From Verrucomicrobiota bacterium (GTDB taxonomy: Bacteria > Verrucomicrobiota > Verrucomicrobiia > Methylacidiphilales > UBA1321), in the NCBI GenBank assembly GCA_013286145.1, contig JABDGH010000003.1, forward strand, positions 1 through 64,000: a stretch of DNA of 64,000 nt, written 5' to 3'. How positions within the stretch are numbered: the stretch's first letter is position 1; each line of letters begins with the position of its first letter. Both the position numbers and the translations under genes were made by a program. The notes below the pieces were generated by a model. That model saw nothing but the letters and a program-made list of their open reading frames with translations. It was not told the origin of the DNA and did no database searches. Positions 52,156 through 61,951 of the stretch are shown here, piece by piece.

Positions 52156-53046
52156 TTAGATAGCACAACTCCGTTGATTTCGTTTTTCGAGGTAACGCTG
52201 ATGATATTCTTCCGCGCGATAGAAATCGGGTGCGGGAAGAATTTGGGTCACCACCGGTCGTGAAAATTGACGTGATGCATCCAGCGCGGCCTTGGAAGCC
52301 TCCGCTGCCGTCTTCTGCGCTGGTGTATAATAAAAAATCACGGATCGATATTGGGTTCCCACGTCAGGCCCCTGCCGGTTCGGCGTTGTTGGATCGTGCT
52401 TCGACCAGAAAAGCTCCAATAATTTATCGTAGGAAATTTCGGCAGGGTCAAATTCGACATGCACCACTTCCGCATGACCCGTACGTCCCGTACAGACATC
52501 CTCATAGCCCGGATTTTTGAGCGTACCGCCCTGGTAGCCAACCGCTGTCTCGCGAACTCCCGGCAATTGTCGGTATGCGGCTTCAACGCCCCAAAAGCAA
52601 CCCGCGCCAAAACTTGCCTGTACCAGACCGGCCTGAACTCCATTTTTTTCCTTGCTCGACTCGACAAATTTCAAGGCTTCCGAATTCAGGCAATACCGCA
52701 ATTTGGTCGGTGGCGGGCCATCCTCAAAGACATGACCCAGATGCGCGTCGCATTGTGCACAGACAATTTCCGCGCGAACCATGCCGTGACTGGAATCCGT
52801 CACGGTCTCAACATTTTCTTTTTTTACCGGCTGGAAAAAACTGGGCCAGCCTGTGCCGGAATCGAATTTGGCATTGGAAGCAAAGAGCGGCAGATCGCAA
52901 CAAATACAGTGGTAAATACCGTCGCGATGATTGTCGTAAAACACGCCGCAAAAAGCTCGTTCAGTCCCCTTCCCGCGCGTGATTCGATATTGTTCATCGG
53001 TCAGTTGCTTTTTCCACTCTTCGTCCGTTTTGACTATTTTTTGCAT
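52156..53046 (-). CDS. msrBA: peptide methionine sulfoxide reductase, MsrB-MsrA fusion
   Basis: I start at [20 protein letters not shown], giving 296 residues. The first 130 form MsrB: two zinc CxxC pairs (CICC, CAQC), HLGHVFEDG and the catalytic cysteine in RYCLNSEAL. Residues about 145-290 form MsrA with the catalytic [12 protein letters not shown], and RTGHAEVV and [18 protein letters not shown]. The protein ends NQRSCAI, with a cysteine positioned to resolve the MsrA active site. It repairs both epimers of oxidised methionine. No signal peptide is seen, so it is likely cytoplasmic. The order B-A is the reverse of the well-known A-B fusions. Confidence 0.95.
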   Translation of the reverse strand: MQKIVKTDEEWKKQLTDEQYRITRGKGTERAFCGVFYDNHRDGIYHCICCDLPLFASNAKFDSGTGWPSFFQPVKKENVETVTDSSHGMVRAEIVCAQCDAHLGHVFEDGPPPTKLRYCLNSEALKFVESSKEKNGVQAGLVQASFGAGCFWGVEAAYRQLPGVRETAVGYQGGTLKNPGYEDVCTGRTGHAEVVHVEFDPAEISYDKLLELFWSKHDPTTPNRQGPDVGTQYRSVIFYYTPAQKTAAEASKAALDASRQFSRPVVTQILPAPDFYRAEEYHQRYLEKRNQRSCAI

Positions 53047-53197
53047 AAGCCTTATCCATTTTTGCGGGGTTGATGTTCCGTGGAGCAATCCAAGCGAACC
53101 ATGCCTACTATACCACAACAGAAAACTCTTCAATCCACACCGTTTTGAGGTAGCACCTTAATTCGAGGAATTGAGAGAGCATCTTCAAAATAATCAT

Positions 53198-53340
53198 CCG
53201 TCATCTCGAGCTTGTCGAGGGATCAGACGCGTGAGGGGTAATTGACAAGTTATGCAGTTTGAATCCGATGGCTTTTCGTGATCGCCTGACTTTTGGATAA
53301 GCAGGGTGTGTCTGATCCCTCGACAAGCTCGGGATGACAG
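53198..53340. repeat. MITE-like element, copy 3 (143 bp)
   Basis: The left arm ccgtcatctcgagcttgtcg and right arm ctcgacaagctcgggatgac are continued by gggatcagacgcg / cgtgtctgatccc-like inner parts. The interior aligns with those at 31015 and 44447. The element occupies much of the 364-base gap between divergent msrBA and the methyltransferase gene; the rest of that gap shows nothing else. Confidence 0.87.
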
Positions 53341-53410
53341 CGCGCCTAGCACGTGTCTTATTTCCAAATTTGATATAAGTTTTTCCCGTCCAGAAAGCCA
53401 AGGAAAATCC

Positions 53411-54031
53411 ATGAAATCTCCCATTGAAGATACCATCTGGGCGTCAGAGTACGGTTCCGTGGCGATGGTACAGGCGGCATTCGATCGGTTTGGCCCTGAG
53501 TATCATCGGGCAATCATGGCCACTGGAGTTCCATCTGGCGCAGCGGAAGCCCTGATGTCTCATCTTCAACCCGATGCCCAGGGAATCGATTTCGGTTGTG
53601 GTTCCGGTGTGCTGGGCCTCGCTTTAAGAACGGCCGGACTGCACCAACTTTTGGACGGACTCGATCTCTCACCTGTCATGCTCAATCTGGCGCGGGAAAC
53701 GGGTTGTTACCGCCAACTACAACGTGCCAATTTGCTTTTGCCGAAAGAGTATCCCACCCTGTCAATACCTTACGATTTCGCCATTACCGTGGGACTGATC
53801 GGTGACTATGTGCCCTATTATGTTGCCCTTCCTTCCATCGTCCAGTCACTGCGTCCCGGTGGCCATCTCGGATTTGCGGTCGAACAAAAAAGCACCCCTT
53901 CTCACGCCATGGGAAAAATGGCCGCCGATCTTGGCCTGAGCTTTCTTTCCGAAACAATTCTTTCCGTTCCCGAGGCCAAACTTGCGGAACAAACCTACCA
54001 TTTTTTCGTCGCTCAACGAGCTAACGCATGA
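53411..54031 (+). CDS. class I SAM-dependent methyltransferase
   Basis: I start at MKSPIEDTIWASEYGSVAMV, preceded by aagga at a suitable distance; the longer track ORF begins inside the MITE-like element. The 206-residue protein has the SAM-binding motif GIDFGCGSGVLGLAL near residue 60 followed by the acidic GLDLSPVML. The later strands (FAITVGLIGDYVPYY; LRPGGHLGFAVE) resemble small-molecule methyltransferases such as those in the NNMT/TPMT-like or Tellurite-resistance branches. The substrate is unknown. It is convergent with a hybrid kinase gene. Confidence 0.78.
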   Translation: MKSPIEDTIWASEYGSVAMVQAAFDRFGPEYHRAIMATGVPSGAAEALMSHLQPDAQGIDFGCGSGVLGLALRTAGLHQLLDGLDLSPVMLNLARETGCYRQLQRANLLLPKEYPTLSIPYDFAITVGLIGDYVPYYVALPSIVQSLRPGGHLGFAVEQKSTPSHAMGKMAADLGLSFLSETILSVPEAKLAEQTYHFFVAQRANA

Positions 54032-54049
54032 ATGGCGTAAATGACCCAA

Positions 54050-56716
54050 TCACTTCTTGTGCATGGTTCGGTCGGGGCCTACTTGCCGCGCATATTTTAA
54101 AACGATTTCCTTGATCGTGCCGACCTTGAAAGGTTTCATCACATAATCATCCATTCCGGCATCGAAACAGTGCTGTCGATCTTCCGGTGTAACGCCAGCG
54201 GTAACGGCGACAATCGTGGGGCGATGATTTACCACATGTTTTCGAACATGACGCGCGACGGTGAACCCATCGATATCCGGCATCTGTAAATCGAGAAGGA
54301 TGAGATCGTAGTTTCCTTTCTCGGCCATCTCAATGCCCGTTGTGCCATTTTCGGCCATATCGGGTTGATAACCAAGTGCGCGGAGAATCGTGAGCATCAC
54401 CTGCCGATTGGTCGGATTATCCTCCACCACGAGAATTTTAACCGGTAGATTCCCCGCAGAGTTCACATCGAGCAACCGCTGGGTACTCCGTGTGGTGGTC
54501 GCTGGCTCATTTTCACGGCCAGTCGCCCGGAGCAATTCCCGTTGCAGAGCCAGGGGTTTCCAAGGCTTGGAAATACTGCTGAAAAGATTGGCCTGACGAT
54601 AACGCGGATCCTGTTCATCCGTCACGCTGGAGCCAAGTAAAATCAAAGGCGTCGCCGCCGCAGTGGGTATCTTCCCCATGGCCATGGCAAGAGAGAGGCC
54701 ATCCATCTCAGGCATGAGCATATCGATGACAGCCACATCGAATTTCTCGCCCTTACTGAGCAAATCAAGCGCTTCCTTTGCCGAAGCACATGAGGTCACT
54801 ACCATGCGCCATCGGCGGGTATGCAAAACCAGCATCGAACGGCTCGTCTCGTTATCATCCACGATAAGCAAACGGCGATCCTCGAGCTTCGCCCCCACCA
54901 TTTCAGTCAATGTTTTGCGCCGTGCCGGGGCGGATGGAGCCTGGATGGTAAAAATAAAAATCGATCCATGCCCCAGATCGCTCGTGACCGTAACCGATCC
55001 ACCCATCAGTTCTATCAATCGTTTGCTAATAGCAAGGCCCAGACCAGTTCCCCCATAAGTGCGCGTAGCGGAGGCATCAACCTGGCTAAAGACTTGAAAA
55101 AGACAGTCCATCTTTTCCGGGGCGATGCCGATGCCAGAGTCCTTGATGGCAAAACTGATTTCCCATAAATCGTGGTCTTGAGTCGGATCCTCCCGATCGG
55201 TCGCGAGCTGATGCGCCTCGACTTCGATGTAAACTTCGCCTTCGGAAGTAAATTTGACCGCGTTACCGGCGAGGTTGAGCAGAATTTGACGCAAGCGATG
55301 ATCATCCCCCACCAGGCTGGCCGGAACGTCCTCGTGAATGTAATAGACCAGGTCGAGTTTCTTTTCGATGGCTTTCGGTGCCAAGACATCCAGGGATTCC
55401 TCCACACAACCGCGCAGATCGAAGGGATTATGGTTTAACGTAAACCGGCCCGCTTCGATCTTCGAAAAATCGAGAATATCATTGATGATGGAGAGAAGGG
55501 TTTCGCCACTGATGCGGATCGTCTCGACAAATTCGTGCTGGATGGACGTAAGCTCTGTTTCCATTAAAAGACCGGTCATGCCAATGACGCCATTCATCGG
55601 TGTACGAATTTCATGACTCATGTTGGCCAGAAATTCCGATTTTGCGCGGTTACCCACCTCAGCCATTGTCTTGGCTTCCAACAATCGATTCTCATTCTGA
55701 CGCCGCTCGGTAATGTCTCTTCCCGCCAGGGTATATAGAACCACTCCGTCCACGACCGTCCGGTCCAGGGTGACTTCCGAGAGAAAATGACGCCCCAAGC
55801 GCGAGAGGGCATTCGCCTCAACATAAGTCACCGTCGTTTCATTGATGCAATACTCACGCGCTTGCGCAAAAAAACCTTCGTCGATGAAGAGGGAATCGAC
55901 ATTTTGACCGATGAGAGGCGTATCTTCCTCGTAATCCCACAGCCGCACCGCCTCGCTATTGACCGAGAGGATTCGCCCCTCTTCATCCGTGGAAAAAATG
56001 GCTTCACTGACTGTGTTGAAAACAGCCATCAACTGCTTTTCGGAAGCGGTCAATTGCCGGGTCTCCCTGACAATCAAGTTCACCATGGGCCGAAAAATCA
56101 AAATAATCTCCGTCAGAAGCGTCAGGATGATGAGAGTGAAGATGATCAACTGGGTCAACAGGTACATGTGCCGTTTCCCCTCACGGTCATTCTGCGCTTG
56201 CAGGACAATCTGATTCAGTCCGTCAAGCATCTCGTGTTGAGCCTTTTCCTGGATATACCGCAGATTCGGATCACTGGCATTCAGAGTCTCTTGCGAAGCC
56301 GCCGCAACTTTCCGCGCAGCGCCCAGATAAGCCTGAACCTGGCTATCGACATGCCAGGGTTCGCCAAAATAGAGCGCCTGTAACCCCGATGAAAGATTGG
56401 GGGGCAGACCAAGCGTGGCATCACCATGGGTCAGGGCTTCCTCATCTTTCGCTATTTCATCAATGCTTACCCGCAATTGAGTTCGATAACTCTCCCTTTC
56501 GGCAACCGATTGAGCGTTCCCAATCATTGAACCGAAAAAAGCGATGCGCTGCGAATGCACCTGCTGTGCTTCGCTAATGCTGATAAATTGCGCATTTTCG
56601 CGTCCACTGATAACGCCAAAGTGCAGCGTCAAATAAGCCCCCAGGGAAAGAAGCGCTACAAGTACAAGCGCGAGGATATAGCGAAAAGTCAGCGCTCGTG
56701 GAATGTCTAGCCGCAT
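54050..56716 (-). CDS. hybrid sensor histidine kinase with two receiver domains
   Basis: This 888-residue inner-membrane protein has a first membrane helix at about 12-34, a periplasmic helical sensor region (35-185) resembling the PilJ-type N-terminal domain, and a second helix at about 188-210. A PAS domain follows ([19 protein letters not shown]), then HisKA with the phosphohistidine in [15 protein letters not shown]. The HATPase has [12 protein letters not shown]. Two receivers follow: [11 protein letters not shown] (Asp in [12 protein letters not shown]) and [11 protein letters not shown] (Asp in [12 protein letters not shown]). No HPt domain is present, so an external phosphotransferase would be needed. 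Confidence 0.93.
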   Translation of the reverse strand: MRLDIPRALTFRYILALVLVALLSLGAYLTLHFGVISGRENAQFISISEAQQVHSQRIAFFGSMIGNAQSVAERESYRTQLRVSIDEIAKDEEALTHGDATLGLPPNLSSGLQALYFGEPWHVDSQVQAYLGAARKVAAASQETLNASDPNLRYIQEKAQHEMLDGLNQIVLQAQNDREGKRHMYLLTQLIIFTLIILTLLTEIILIFRPMVNLIVRETRQLTASEKQLMAVFNTVSEAIFSTDEEGRILSVNSEAVRLWDYEEDTPLIGQNVDSLFIDEGFFAQAREYCINETTVTYVEANALSRLGRHFLSEVTLDRTVVDGVVLYTLAGRDITERRQNENRLLEAKTMAEVGNRAKSEFLANMSHEIRTPMNGVIGMTGLLMETELTSIQHEFVETIRISGETLLSIINDILDFSKIEAGRFTLNHNPFDLRGCVEESLDVLAPKAIEKKLDLVYYIHEDVPASLVGDDHRLRQILLNLAGNAVKFTSEGEVYIEVEAHQLATDREDPTQDHDLWEISFAIKDSGIGIAPEKMDCLFQVFSQVDASATRTYGGTGLGLAISKRLIELMGGSVTVTSDLGHGSIFIFTIQAPSAPARRKTLTEMVGAKLEDRRLLIVDDNETSRSMLVLHTRRWRMVVTSCASAKEALDLLSKGEKFDVAVIDMLMPEMDGLSLAMAMGKIPTAAATPLILLGSSVTDEQDPRYRQANLFSSISKPWKPLALQRELLRATGRENEPATTTRSTQRLLDVNSAGNLPVKILVVEDNPTNRQVMLTILRALGYQPDMAENGTTGIEMAEKGNYDLILLDLQMPDIDGFTVARHVRKHVVNHRPTIVAVTAGVTPEDRQHCFDAGMDDYVMKPFKVGTIKEIVLKYARQVGPDRTMHKK

Positions 56717-56808
56717 GAAACAACACTACGGCATTGCCGGCTCAGATGCACGCCTTGTCCTAATTTTTTAAAAATGGGTTTTATTATCAGGCGTGCGGAA
56801 AATAAAAG

Positions 56809-56841
56809 AAAATCCCGGACAAGATACTTGTCCGGGATTTT
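56809..56841 (-). terminator. intrinsic terminator after barrel gene 1
   Basis: aaaatcccggacaag and its complement cttgtccgggatttt form a perfect stem, followed on the minus strand by TTTTCTTTTATTTT-type sequence. It begins 25 bases past the stop of the barrel gene at 56866. Confidence 0.9.
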
Positions 56842-56865
56842 CGACTGAACAGTTTGAAGACAGGA

Positions 56866-57684
56866 TTAGAAGTTATACTTCACACCAGCGGTGATCAGGT
56901 GCTGCCCCAAATAATCCGACTTAAAGGTATAGCTATTGGGCGAACCAGCAGCCAGATTGGAAAAATTAACTGAAGAAAACTGGGGATCGATTGCAACCAG
57001 GTACTTATATTCGGTGAAGACATCCCAGTTCCTGAAAACTTCGACATCACAACCAATCAATCCTTGGACAGCGGGCGAGAGGTTATCGGCATTGACGTGA
57101 TTGTTGCCACTATTCGTATTGCCAGTCGCGCTTGTTAAAGTGGCCCTGCTCAACTTGGTATATTCCAAACCGATACCAGAACCAAGGTAGGGAGTGAGTA
57201 TTGTACCCGTCTTGAGGCGGATGATGCCATTAACCATGAAGGCACCCGAGTCCTGAGTGCTCGATTCGGTAATGGTGCTTCCAGGGCTTCCCAAATAGCT
57301 AAACGTGGTTTTGGCTTTGGCACCCAGATAAAGAGCTTCGGCTTCGACGGCAGGCTGAAGCTTAAATTCGCCGTCGATTGTGTAGGATTCAAAATTGTAA
57401 CCAGCCTTGATTCCACCAACGCCTCCTACATCACCACTGGTGCTGCCACCCTGCTTAAATACGCCAGTCGAAGGGAAAGAGGTGGCCGTAGGATCAATCG
57501 AGGTGTGGGTGTTGTAGTTCTGGGCGAAGTTGGCACCACCATAGACACCGACATAATAGCCGGCATCGGTAGGACGAATCTCAGGAGCCATCATTCTCAT
57601 CTCCTTGGCATCAGGAGGACCAGCGTAAGCCGAAACTGTAATAACTGCGCAAAGGACTGTGCTGGCAATAACTTTTAATTTCAT
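56866..57684 (-). CDS. outer-membrane beta-barrel protein, tandem paralogue 1
   Basis: The 272-residue precursor has a signal peptide (MKLKVIASTVLCAVITVSAYA). After a short linker with KEMRMMAPEI it continues as a small barrel: YYVGVYGGANFAQNY, GGIKAGYNFESYTID, LTPYLGSGIGLEYTKL and a C-terminal strand HLITAGVKYNF ending in the aromatic residue that guides Bam-dependent insertion. It aligns along its whole length with the neighbour at 57837. GGAGAAA precedes the ATG. It has its own promoter and terminator. OmpA-like or Opa-like barrels are the closest general resemblance; function is unknown. Confidence 0.82.
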   Translation of the reverse strand: MKLKVIASTVLCAVITVSAYAGPPDAKEMRMMAPEIRPTDAGYYVGVYGGANFAQNYNTHTSIDPTATSFPSTGVFKQGGSTSGDVGGVGGIKAGYNFESYTIDGEFKLQPAVEAEALYLGAKAKTTFSYLGSPGSTITESSTQDSGAFMVNGIIRLKTGTILTPYLGSGIGLEYTKLSRATLTSATGNTNSGNNHVNADNLSPAVQGLIGCDVEVFRNWDVFTEYKYLVAIDPQFSSVNFSNLAAGSPNSYTFKSDYLGQHLITAGVKYNF

Positions 57685-57713
57685 ATTTTCTCCGGGCTAA
57701 TTTTGGGAGAGGC

Positions 57714-57742
57714 ATTATTTAGGAAAAAAGGATTTTTGACAA
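57714..57742 (-). promoter_or_regulatory. promoter of barrel gene 1
   Basis: On the minus strand TTGTCA, a 17-base spacer and AATAAT match sigma-70-type hexamers at five of six positions each. The -10 lies 30 bases upstream of the start codon. Confidence 0.65.
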
Positions 57743-57779
57743 CTTCTTTCGGAAATCGACAATTTAAGCTCACTAAAGA

Positions 57780-57813
57780 AAAACCTCGGACGAGAAACTC
57801 GTCCGAGGTTTTC
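57780..57813 (-). terminator. intrinsic terminator after barrel gene 2
   Basis: aaaacctcggacgag pairs with ctcgtccgaggtttt, followed on the minus strand by TTTTTCTTTAGTG. It separates the two barrel genes, so each is its own unit. Confidence 0.9.
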
Positions 57814-57836
57814 AGCTAACCAGTTTGAGGACTGGA

Positions 57837-58607
57837 TTAGAAACCGTACTTCACACCAGCAACGATCAGGTGCTGCTGAAGTTGATCGGGCTTGAAACGG
57901 TAATCGAGGCCGGAGATTCCTGCCACGTTGGAATACTTGAGATCCGTACCCAAGGCATCGATGAACTTATATTCCGTAAAGAGGCTCCAATGAGGAACCA
58001 CTTCGTAGTCGAAACCGGCCAGAAGCTGCACGGCGAAATCGACGTCGCTGCTGTTCAAACCAGTGATCTTGCCGGGACCTGCGACAGGAACGAGTTCTGT
58101 GTGAGCGGTGATATATTCTCCGCCAATACCTGCGCCAATATAAGGCGTAAGAGGGAAGTCGAGTTTGAAGCGGAGGATTCCGTTCACAAACCAGGCTGCT
58201 GAATTGTAAGACGTATTATCGTTAATAGGAATTACGGAAGTTGCCGTGCTCGTAGAGCCGATGTAAAGGGCTTCACCCTCCACTCCAGGCTGAAGACGCA
58301 AACCGTCAAAGATAGGATATGACTCGAAATTATAACCGGCTTTGATTCCACCTACGCCACCCCAATCCGCACTGGTGCTGGCTCCGGGAACGTCAAGATT
58401 GCCGCCAGCGAGGCTCAACGTGCGGCGGTCATTGCCGTAGTCGGTGCTAAATTGGGCGCCACCATAGATGCCCACATAAAAACCGGCGTCACATGCAGGA
58501 GCGGGAGCCATTTCCTTCATATCCTTCATGTCCTTGGAATCTCCGGCATGAGCCGAGATCGAGATGGCTGCTAAAAGAGCTGCCACGGTAAAAGCTTTGA
58601 ATTTCAT
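57837..58607 (-). CDS. outer-membrane beta-barrel protein, tandem paralogue 2
   Basis: I start at MKFKAFTVAALLAAISISAHA, a signal peptide, giving 256 residues; the track's 22 extra residues have no signal character. A linker with repeated KDMKDMKEMAPAPA precedes FYVGIYGGAQFSTDY, then GGVGGIKAGYNFESY, LTPYIGAGIGGEY and the terminal HLIVAGVKYGF. The strong similarity to paralogue 1, including the Lys/Met linker and the terminal strand, shows a tandem duplication with divergence of the loops. GGAGAAA lies upstream of the ATG. Function unknown. Confidence 0.82.
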   Translation of the reverse strand: MKFKAFTVAALLAAISISAHAGDSKDMKDMKEMAPAPACDAGFYVGIYGGAQFSTDYGNDRRTLSLAGGNLDVPGASTSADWGGVGGIKAGYNFESYPIFDGLRLQPGVEGEALYIGSTSTATSVIPINDNTSYNSAAWFVNGILRFKLDFPLTPYIGAGIGGEYITAHTELVPVAGPGKITGLNSSDVDFAVQLLAGFDYEVVPHWSLFTEYKFIDALGTDLKYSNVAGISGLDYRFKPDQLQQHLIVAGVKYGF

Positions 58608-58644
58608 TTTTATATTTCTCCGTTTGTTGGGGGTTGAAGTTGAG

Positions 58645-58673
58645 ACTATCTGGACAAAAAGAATGGATGGCAA
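58645..58673 (-). promoter_or_regulatory. promoter of barrel gene 2
   Basis: On the minus strand TTGCCA, a 17-base spacer and GATAGT form a plausible sigma-70-type promoter, 38 bases upstream of the chosen start codon. Confidence 0.5.
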
Positions 58674-58738
58674 CTTATTTTTACGAATTTACTTAAGCTC
58701 GGTTAAGTGAGATTTAGAAAGCACTTGATGGAACTTTT

Positions 58739-59059
58739 CTACGAGTAGCGCACATCTTTGCAAGGCTCCATCTCGTAGTCCAAAGTTTTGGTGGCGGTCA
58801 CGAAAGGCCCGAGTATTTGTCGCTCGAATTGGATGTAAACGGCGTTCTCGTGCACATAGGCCAGTTTGTCCAAATTTTCCACGTCGAAGGAAAAGAAGAA
58901 GGTGTGGGGATTGTTCGTCGTATCGACCCGTTTGCCCACCCGCAGGTTGTTGACTTCCGGTATCTTCAGCAGCCGGATTCGGATTTCCACCATGATTTCC
59001 TCCAGTTTGGAGGGGATAACTTCCGGCTTGGTCGTCAGGAGCATGAGATGGTGAATCAT
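58739..59059 (-). CDS. Dabb-family (stress-responsive alpha/beta barrel) protein
   Basis: Starting at MIHHLMLLTTKPEVIPSKLE, the 106-residue protein fits the dimeric ferredoxin-like Dabb fold: MIHHLMLL at strand 1, IPEVNNLRVGKRV in the middle, FFFSFDVENLDKLAYVHENAVYIQF and a C-terminal segment before LDYE. Members include plant stress proteins and some aromatic cyclases; most bacterial ones lack a known activity. It lies 68 bases downstream... on the minus strand after galE and may share its transcript. Confidence 0.75.
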   Translation of the reverse strand: MIHHLMLLTTKPEVIPSKLEEIMVEIRIRLLKIPEVNNLRVGKRVDTTNNPHTFFFSFDVENLDKLAYVHENAVYIQFERQILGPFVTATKTLDYEMEPCKDVRYS

Positions 59060-59127
59060 AAAAGTGGCAGGCGAATGCGAAGTTTGCGGAGGCAAACGGT
59101 TCTGTCAAGTTTGACGACATGCCTGCA

Positions 59128-60099
59128 TCAGTCGCCGTAACCGTTCGGATGCTTCTGGTGCCAGGCCCAGGCACTCTCGATGATCGGTTGGAGGCGCGGG
59201 TATTTGGGTCGCCAGCCGAGTTCGCTGGTAATCTTATGTGAACTGGCAACAAGGCGGGGTGGATCGCCCGCGCGCGCTTCCTTGACTACCGCTGGAATGG
59301 GCGCGCCGGTCACTTTACGCGCAATATCAATCACCTGTCGCACGGAAAAGCCTTCGCCGCTGCCGAGGTTGTAACTGGCGCTCGTCTCACGCCCCAAAGC
59401 GAGCATGTGGGCGGCGGCCAGATCGTGAATATGGATGTAGTCGCGAATGCAGGTGCCATCGGGCGTGGCGTAATTTTCACCGTAAATCTCCACTTTTTCC
59501 TTCTGGTCGAGAGCGACCTTGAGGACGTTGGGGATGAGGTGCGTCTCAATGCGGTGATCCTCACCAAACTGCACGCTTGCACCGGCGGCGTTGAAATAGC
59601 GCAGGTTGACGTAAACCAGCCCGTGTATCTTGTCGTACCAGTTAAGGATTTGCTCGAACATGAGTTTCGACTGGCCATAAGGATTGATCGGTTTTTGGAT
59701 CAACCGTTCATCCATCGGGATTTTTTCCGGTGTGCCGTAAGTCGCGCAGGTGGAGGAAAAGATGAATTTCTTCACCCCGGCATCGACCGTGGCATCAAGG
59801 AGGTTGAGTCCGGAGGCCACGTTGTTGCGAAAATATTTGGAGGGATTGGTCATCGATTCCGCCACGAGCGCGTTGGCGGCAAAGTGCATGACCGCTTCCG
59901 GTTTTGCCCCTGCGACGGCAGCGAAAATTTCCTCCCGGTTGGCAAGATCGCCCTGGATGAATTGCGCGCGCTTATCGACCGCCGAGCGGTGACCTTCGGT
60001 CAGGTTGTCAAAAACGGTGACCTTGTGTCCGGCGTTAATCAGTTCCTCGGAACAGATGCTGCCAATATAACCCGCGCCGCCTGTGACAAAAATATGCAT
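59128..60099 (-). CDS. galE: UDP-glucose 4-epimerase
   Basis: At 323 residues this is a canonical extended short-chain dehydrogenase. NAD binding is at GGAGYIGSICSEEL, the catalytic serine region is SSTCATYG, and the Tyr-Lys pair is in NPYGQSKLMFEQIL. The C-terminal sugar-binding part has RYFNAAGA and YNLGSGEGFSV. It interconverts UDP-glucose and UDP-galactose, providing precursors for surface polysaccharides such as the one exported by the Wza/Wzc pair. A related 4-epimerase specificity (for example on UDP-GlcNAc) cannot be excluded. Confidence 0.94.
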   Translation of the reverse strand: MHIFVTGGAGYIGSICSEELINAGHKVTVFDNLTEGHRSAVDKRAQFIQGDLANREEIFAAVAGAKPEAVMHFAANALVAESMTNPSKYFRNNVASGLNLLDATVDAGVKKFIFSSTCATYGTPEKIPMDERLIQKPINPYGQSKLMFEQILNWYDKIHGLVYVNLRYFNAAGASVQFGEDHRIETHLIPNVLKVALDQKEKVEIYGENYATPDGTCIRDYIHIHDLAAAHMLALGRETSASYNLGSGEGFSVRQVIDIARKVTGAPIPAVVKEARAGDPPRLVASSHKITSELGWRPKYPRLQPIIESAWAWHQKHPNGYGD

Positions 60100-60163
60100 G
60101 GTAAATTGAAAGCAGCCGTCGCGCTCAAGTCACGCGGGAAATTTTCATGTCCCTTTGCAAAAG

Positions 60164-60193
60164 CCGTCATCCCGGGCTTGTCGAGGGATGATG
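60164..60193. repeat. single arm of the GTCATCC palindromic family
   Basis: ccgtcatcccgggcttgtcg followed by agggatga. Only one arm is present in the gap between galE and yidC. Confidence 0.65.
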
Positions 60194-60201
60194 GATTCCT
60201 C

Positions 60202-61941
60202 CTAAGCCGCTTTCTTTTTGGGAATCCGCTTCAACTCGGGCAACGGCTTGCGCAAATTGCGATAAATTTGCACGATCGAAACGCAATTGTTGATGACATA
60301 ATAGAGCGAAAGCGCTGCGGCGAAGTTGTAGAAAATGAAGAGGAAAACCAGTGGCATCCATTGGGCGATCTTTGCCTGCTGGGGATCGCCGATCTGCGGT
60401 GTCATCCGCATCATGACCATGGTCAATCCGGTTACCATGATCGGCAACGGATTCAGCGCGAGATGCTGTCCGAAAAGCATGATGGGCAACGTGTACACCG
60501 TATCGGGCTGGGTGAGATCGTGAACCCAGAGAAACGATTGCCCGCGCAACTCAACCGCGTTTATCAGCATGTAATAGAGACTGAAGAACACGGGCATCTG
60601 GACGAGAGCAGGCAGACACCCGCCAAACGGATTCACCCCATATTCGCGGTACATGGCAAACGTCTCGGTGTTGAGCTTTTCGGGTTGATCCTTGTGCTTG
60701 GCCTGGAGCTCTTTCAATTTCGGTGCCAGCGCCTGCATCCGTTTACCGGAACGATTAGCGATGCTTTGCAAAGGCCAGGTGATGGCTTTGATCATCAAAG
60801 TGAGGAGGATGATGGCCACTCCATAACTGCCTAAAATCGAGTACCAGAAATGGAGAATTTTCAACATCGGCACGATTAAGAAAACGAACATGCCGTAATT
60901 CATCAATTCGCCCTGCTCGGCTCCGAGCGCATTGAGATGGTCATAATCCTTCGGCCCGGCGTAGATACCGTAATTCAAGGCAATCGTTTGACCGGCAGGG
61001 ACTTTGACTTCCGGGAAAAAGGCCGAGGCCTCAATGTCAGGTTCAACGGTGGAAGGAACGGAACCGTATGAGTCGCGTGGGTTGAAACAATGGAAATCGG
61101 CGTGTTGGATGAGCCGGTCTGCGGAAGGCGTCAGCAGGACGGTGAAGAACTGATTTTCCACGCCAAGCCATTTCAAGGGAGCCGCATCGACATCCTTGCT
61201 GGAAAACATCTCTTTCTCATTATGCGTCTTGGTTCCGATAATGGGGATGAACCCCGGATTGAAATCGCTGACCGTCGTGAGATGAAATTTTTGAGCAAGC
61301 CAGCCCGAGCCAAGATACATGTTGGATACGGGCTGGTAATGGCCCGCGACTAGCAGGGGTTCAGCCCGACCTACGCTCAGGCCATAGGCAGGCAGGGTGA
61401 CTTCCGTCGCGCCGGTATTCGTCAGGCTGTCCTTCACTTGAAGGGCATAATCCTTGCCGAGAACGTAAGCCCGTTCCCATTTCACCCCGTTGGGCAGATC
61501 ACCGGAATAGACCACGCTGCCCGGGAGACCTTCCTTAACCTGAAAGCTGACTGTATCCGCTCCCGGCCATCCGCTGAGATCCATGACGTTCTCATGGGAT
61601 TGCTCGTTGAGCATGATGTTACCGTTTTTACCCTCCTTGTGCTTGAGGAGTTCCACTGCCTTGATCGCCGCACCGTGGGAAGTGAAGGTCACCCGCAGTT
61701 CATCGTTCTCTAAAAAAGTCAGTTGTTCGACGATTGGAACAGGCGGAGAAGGAACTGGCGTCGGGGTGACTGGCTGGATCGTTGTCGGACTATTGTTGGT
61801 CGCGGTTAATGTCTGCGCCGATGACTCAGGTGCTACGGCAACGGGAGGAGGCAGCTTGGGTGACGGCGCAGGATAAAAAATGAACAACGCGAACATCGCG
61901 AGTACACAGAGAAAAACGACGATACGGCCAGTGCGATCCAT
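60202..61941 (-). CDS. yidC: membrane protein insertase YidC
   Basis: The 579-residue protein has an N-terminal membrane anchor (7-24), a Pro/Thr-rich linker, a large periplasmic beta-sandwich domain (about 75-350, with NDELRVTFTSHGAAIKAVEL) and the conserved insertase core of five helices with GSYGVAIILLTLMIKAITWPL, NPFGGCLPALVQMPVFFSLYYML and a terminal basic tail. It inserts and folds inner-membrane proteins with or without SecYEG. It follows yidD by 10 bases. The Gram-negative-type large periplasmic domain supports a diderm host. Confidence 0.97.
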   Translation of the reverse strand: MDRTGRIVVFLCVLAMFALFIFYPAPSPKLPPPVAVAPESSAQTLTATNNSPTTIQPVTPTPVPSPPVPIVEQLTFLENDELRVTFTSHGAAIKAVELLKHKEGKNGNIMLNEQSHENVMDLSGWPGADTVSFQVKEGLPGSVVYSGDLPNGVKWERAYVLGKDYALQVKDSLTNTGATEVTLPAYGLSVGRAEPLLVAGHYQPVSNMYLGSGWLAQKFHLTTVSDFNPGFIPIIGTKTHNEKEMFSSKDVDAAPLKWLGVENQFFTVLLTPSADRLIQHADFHCFNPRDSYGSVPSTVEPDIEASAFFPEVKVPAGQTIALNYGIYAGPKDYDHLNALGAEQGELMNYGMFVFLIVPMLKILHFWYSILGSYGVAIILLTLMIKAITWPLQSIANRSGKRMQALAPKLKELQAKHKDQPEKLNTETFAMYREYGVNPFGGCLPALVQMPVFFSLYYMLINAVELRGQSFLWVHDLTQPDTVYTLPIMLFGQHLALNPLPIMVTGLTMVMMRMTPQIGDPQQAKIAQWMPLVFLFIFYNFAAALSLYYVINNCVSIVQIYRNLRKPLPELKRIPKKKAA

Positions 61942-61951
61942 AAACTCTCTT

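Noticed and set aside
53306-53410. N-terminal extension MCLIPRQARDD... on the methyltransferase ORF
   Set aside because: The peptide is translated from the MITE-like repeat. The family alignment and a ribosome-binding site support the start at 53411.
59407-60834. 475-residue ORF on the plus strand across galE and yidC
   Set aside because: It spans two well-supported genes on the opposite strand and the gap with a repeat. Its composition is that of antisense translation.
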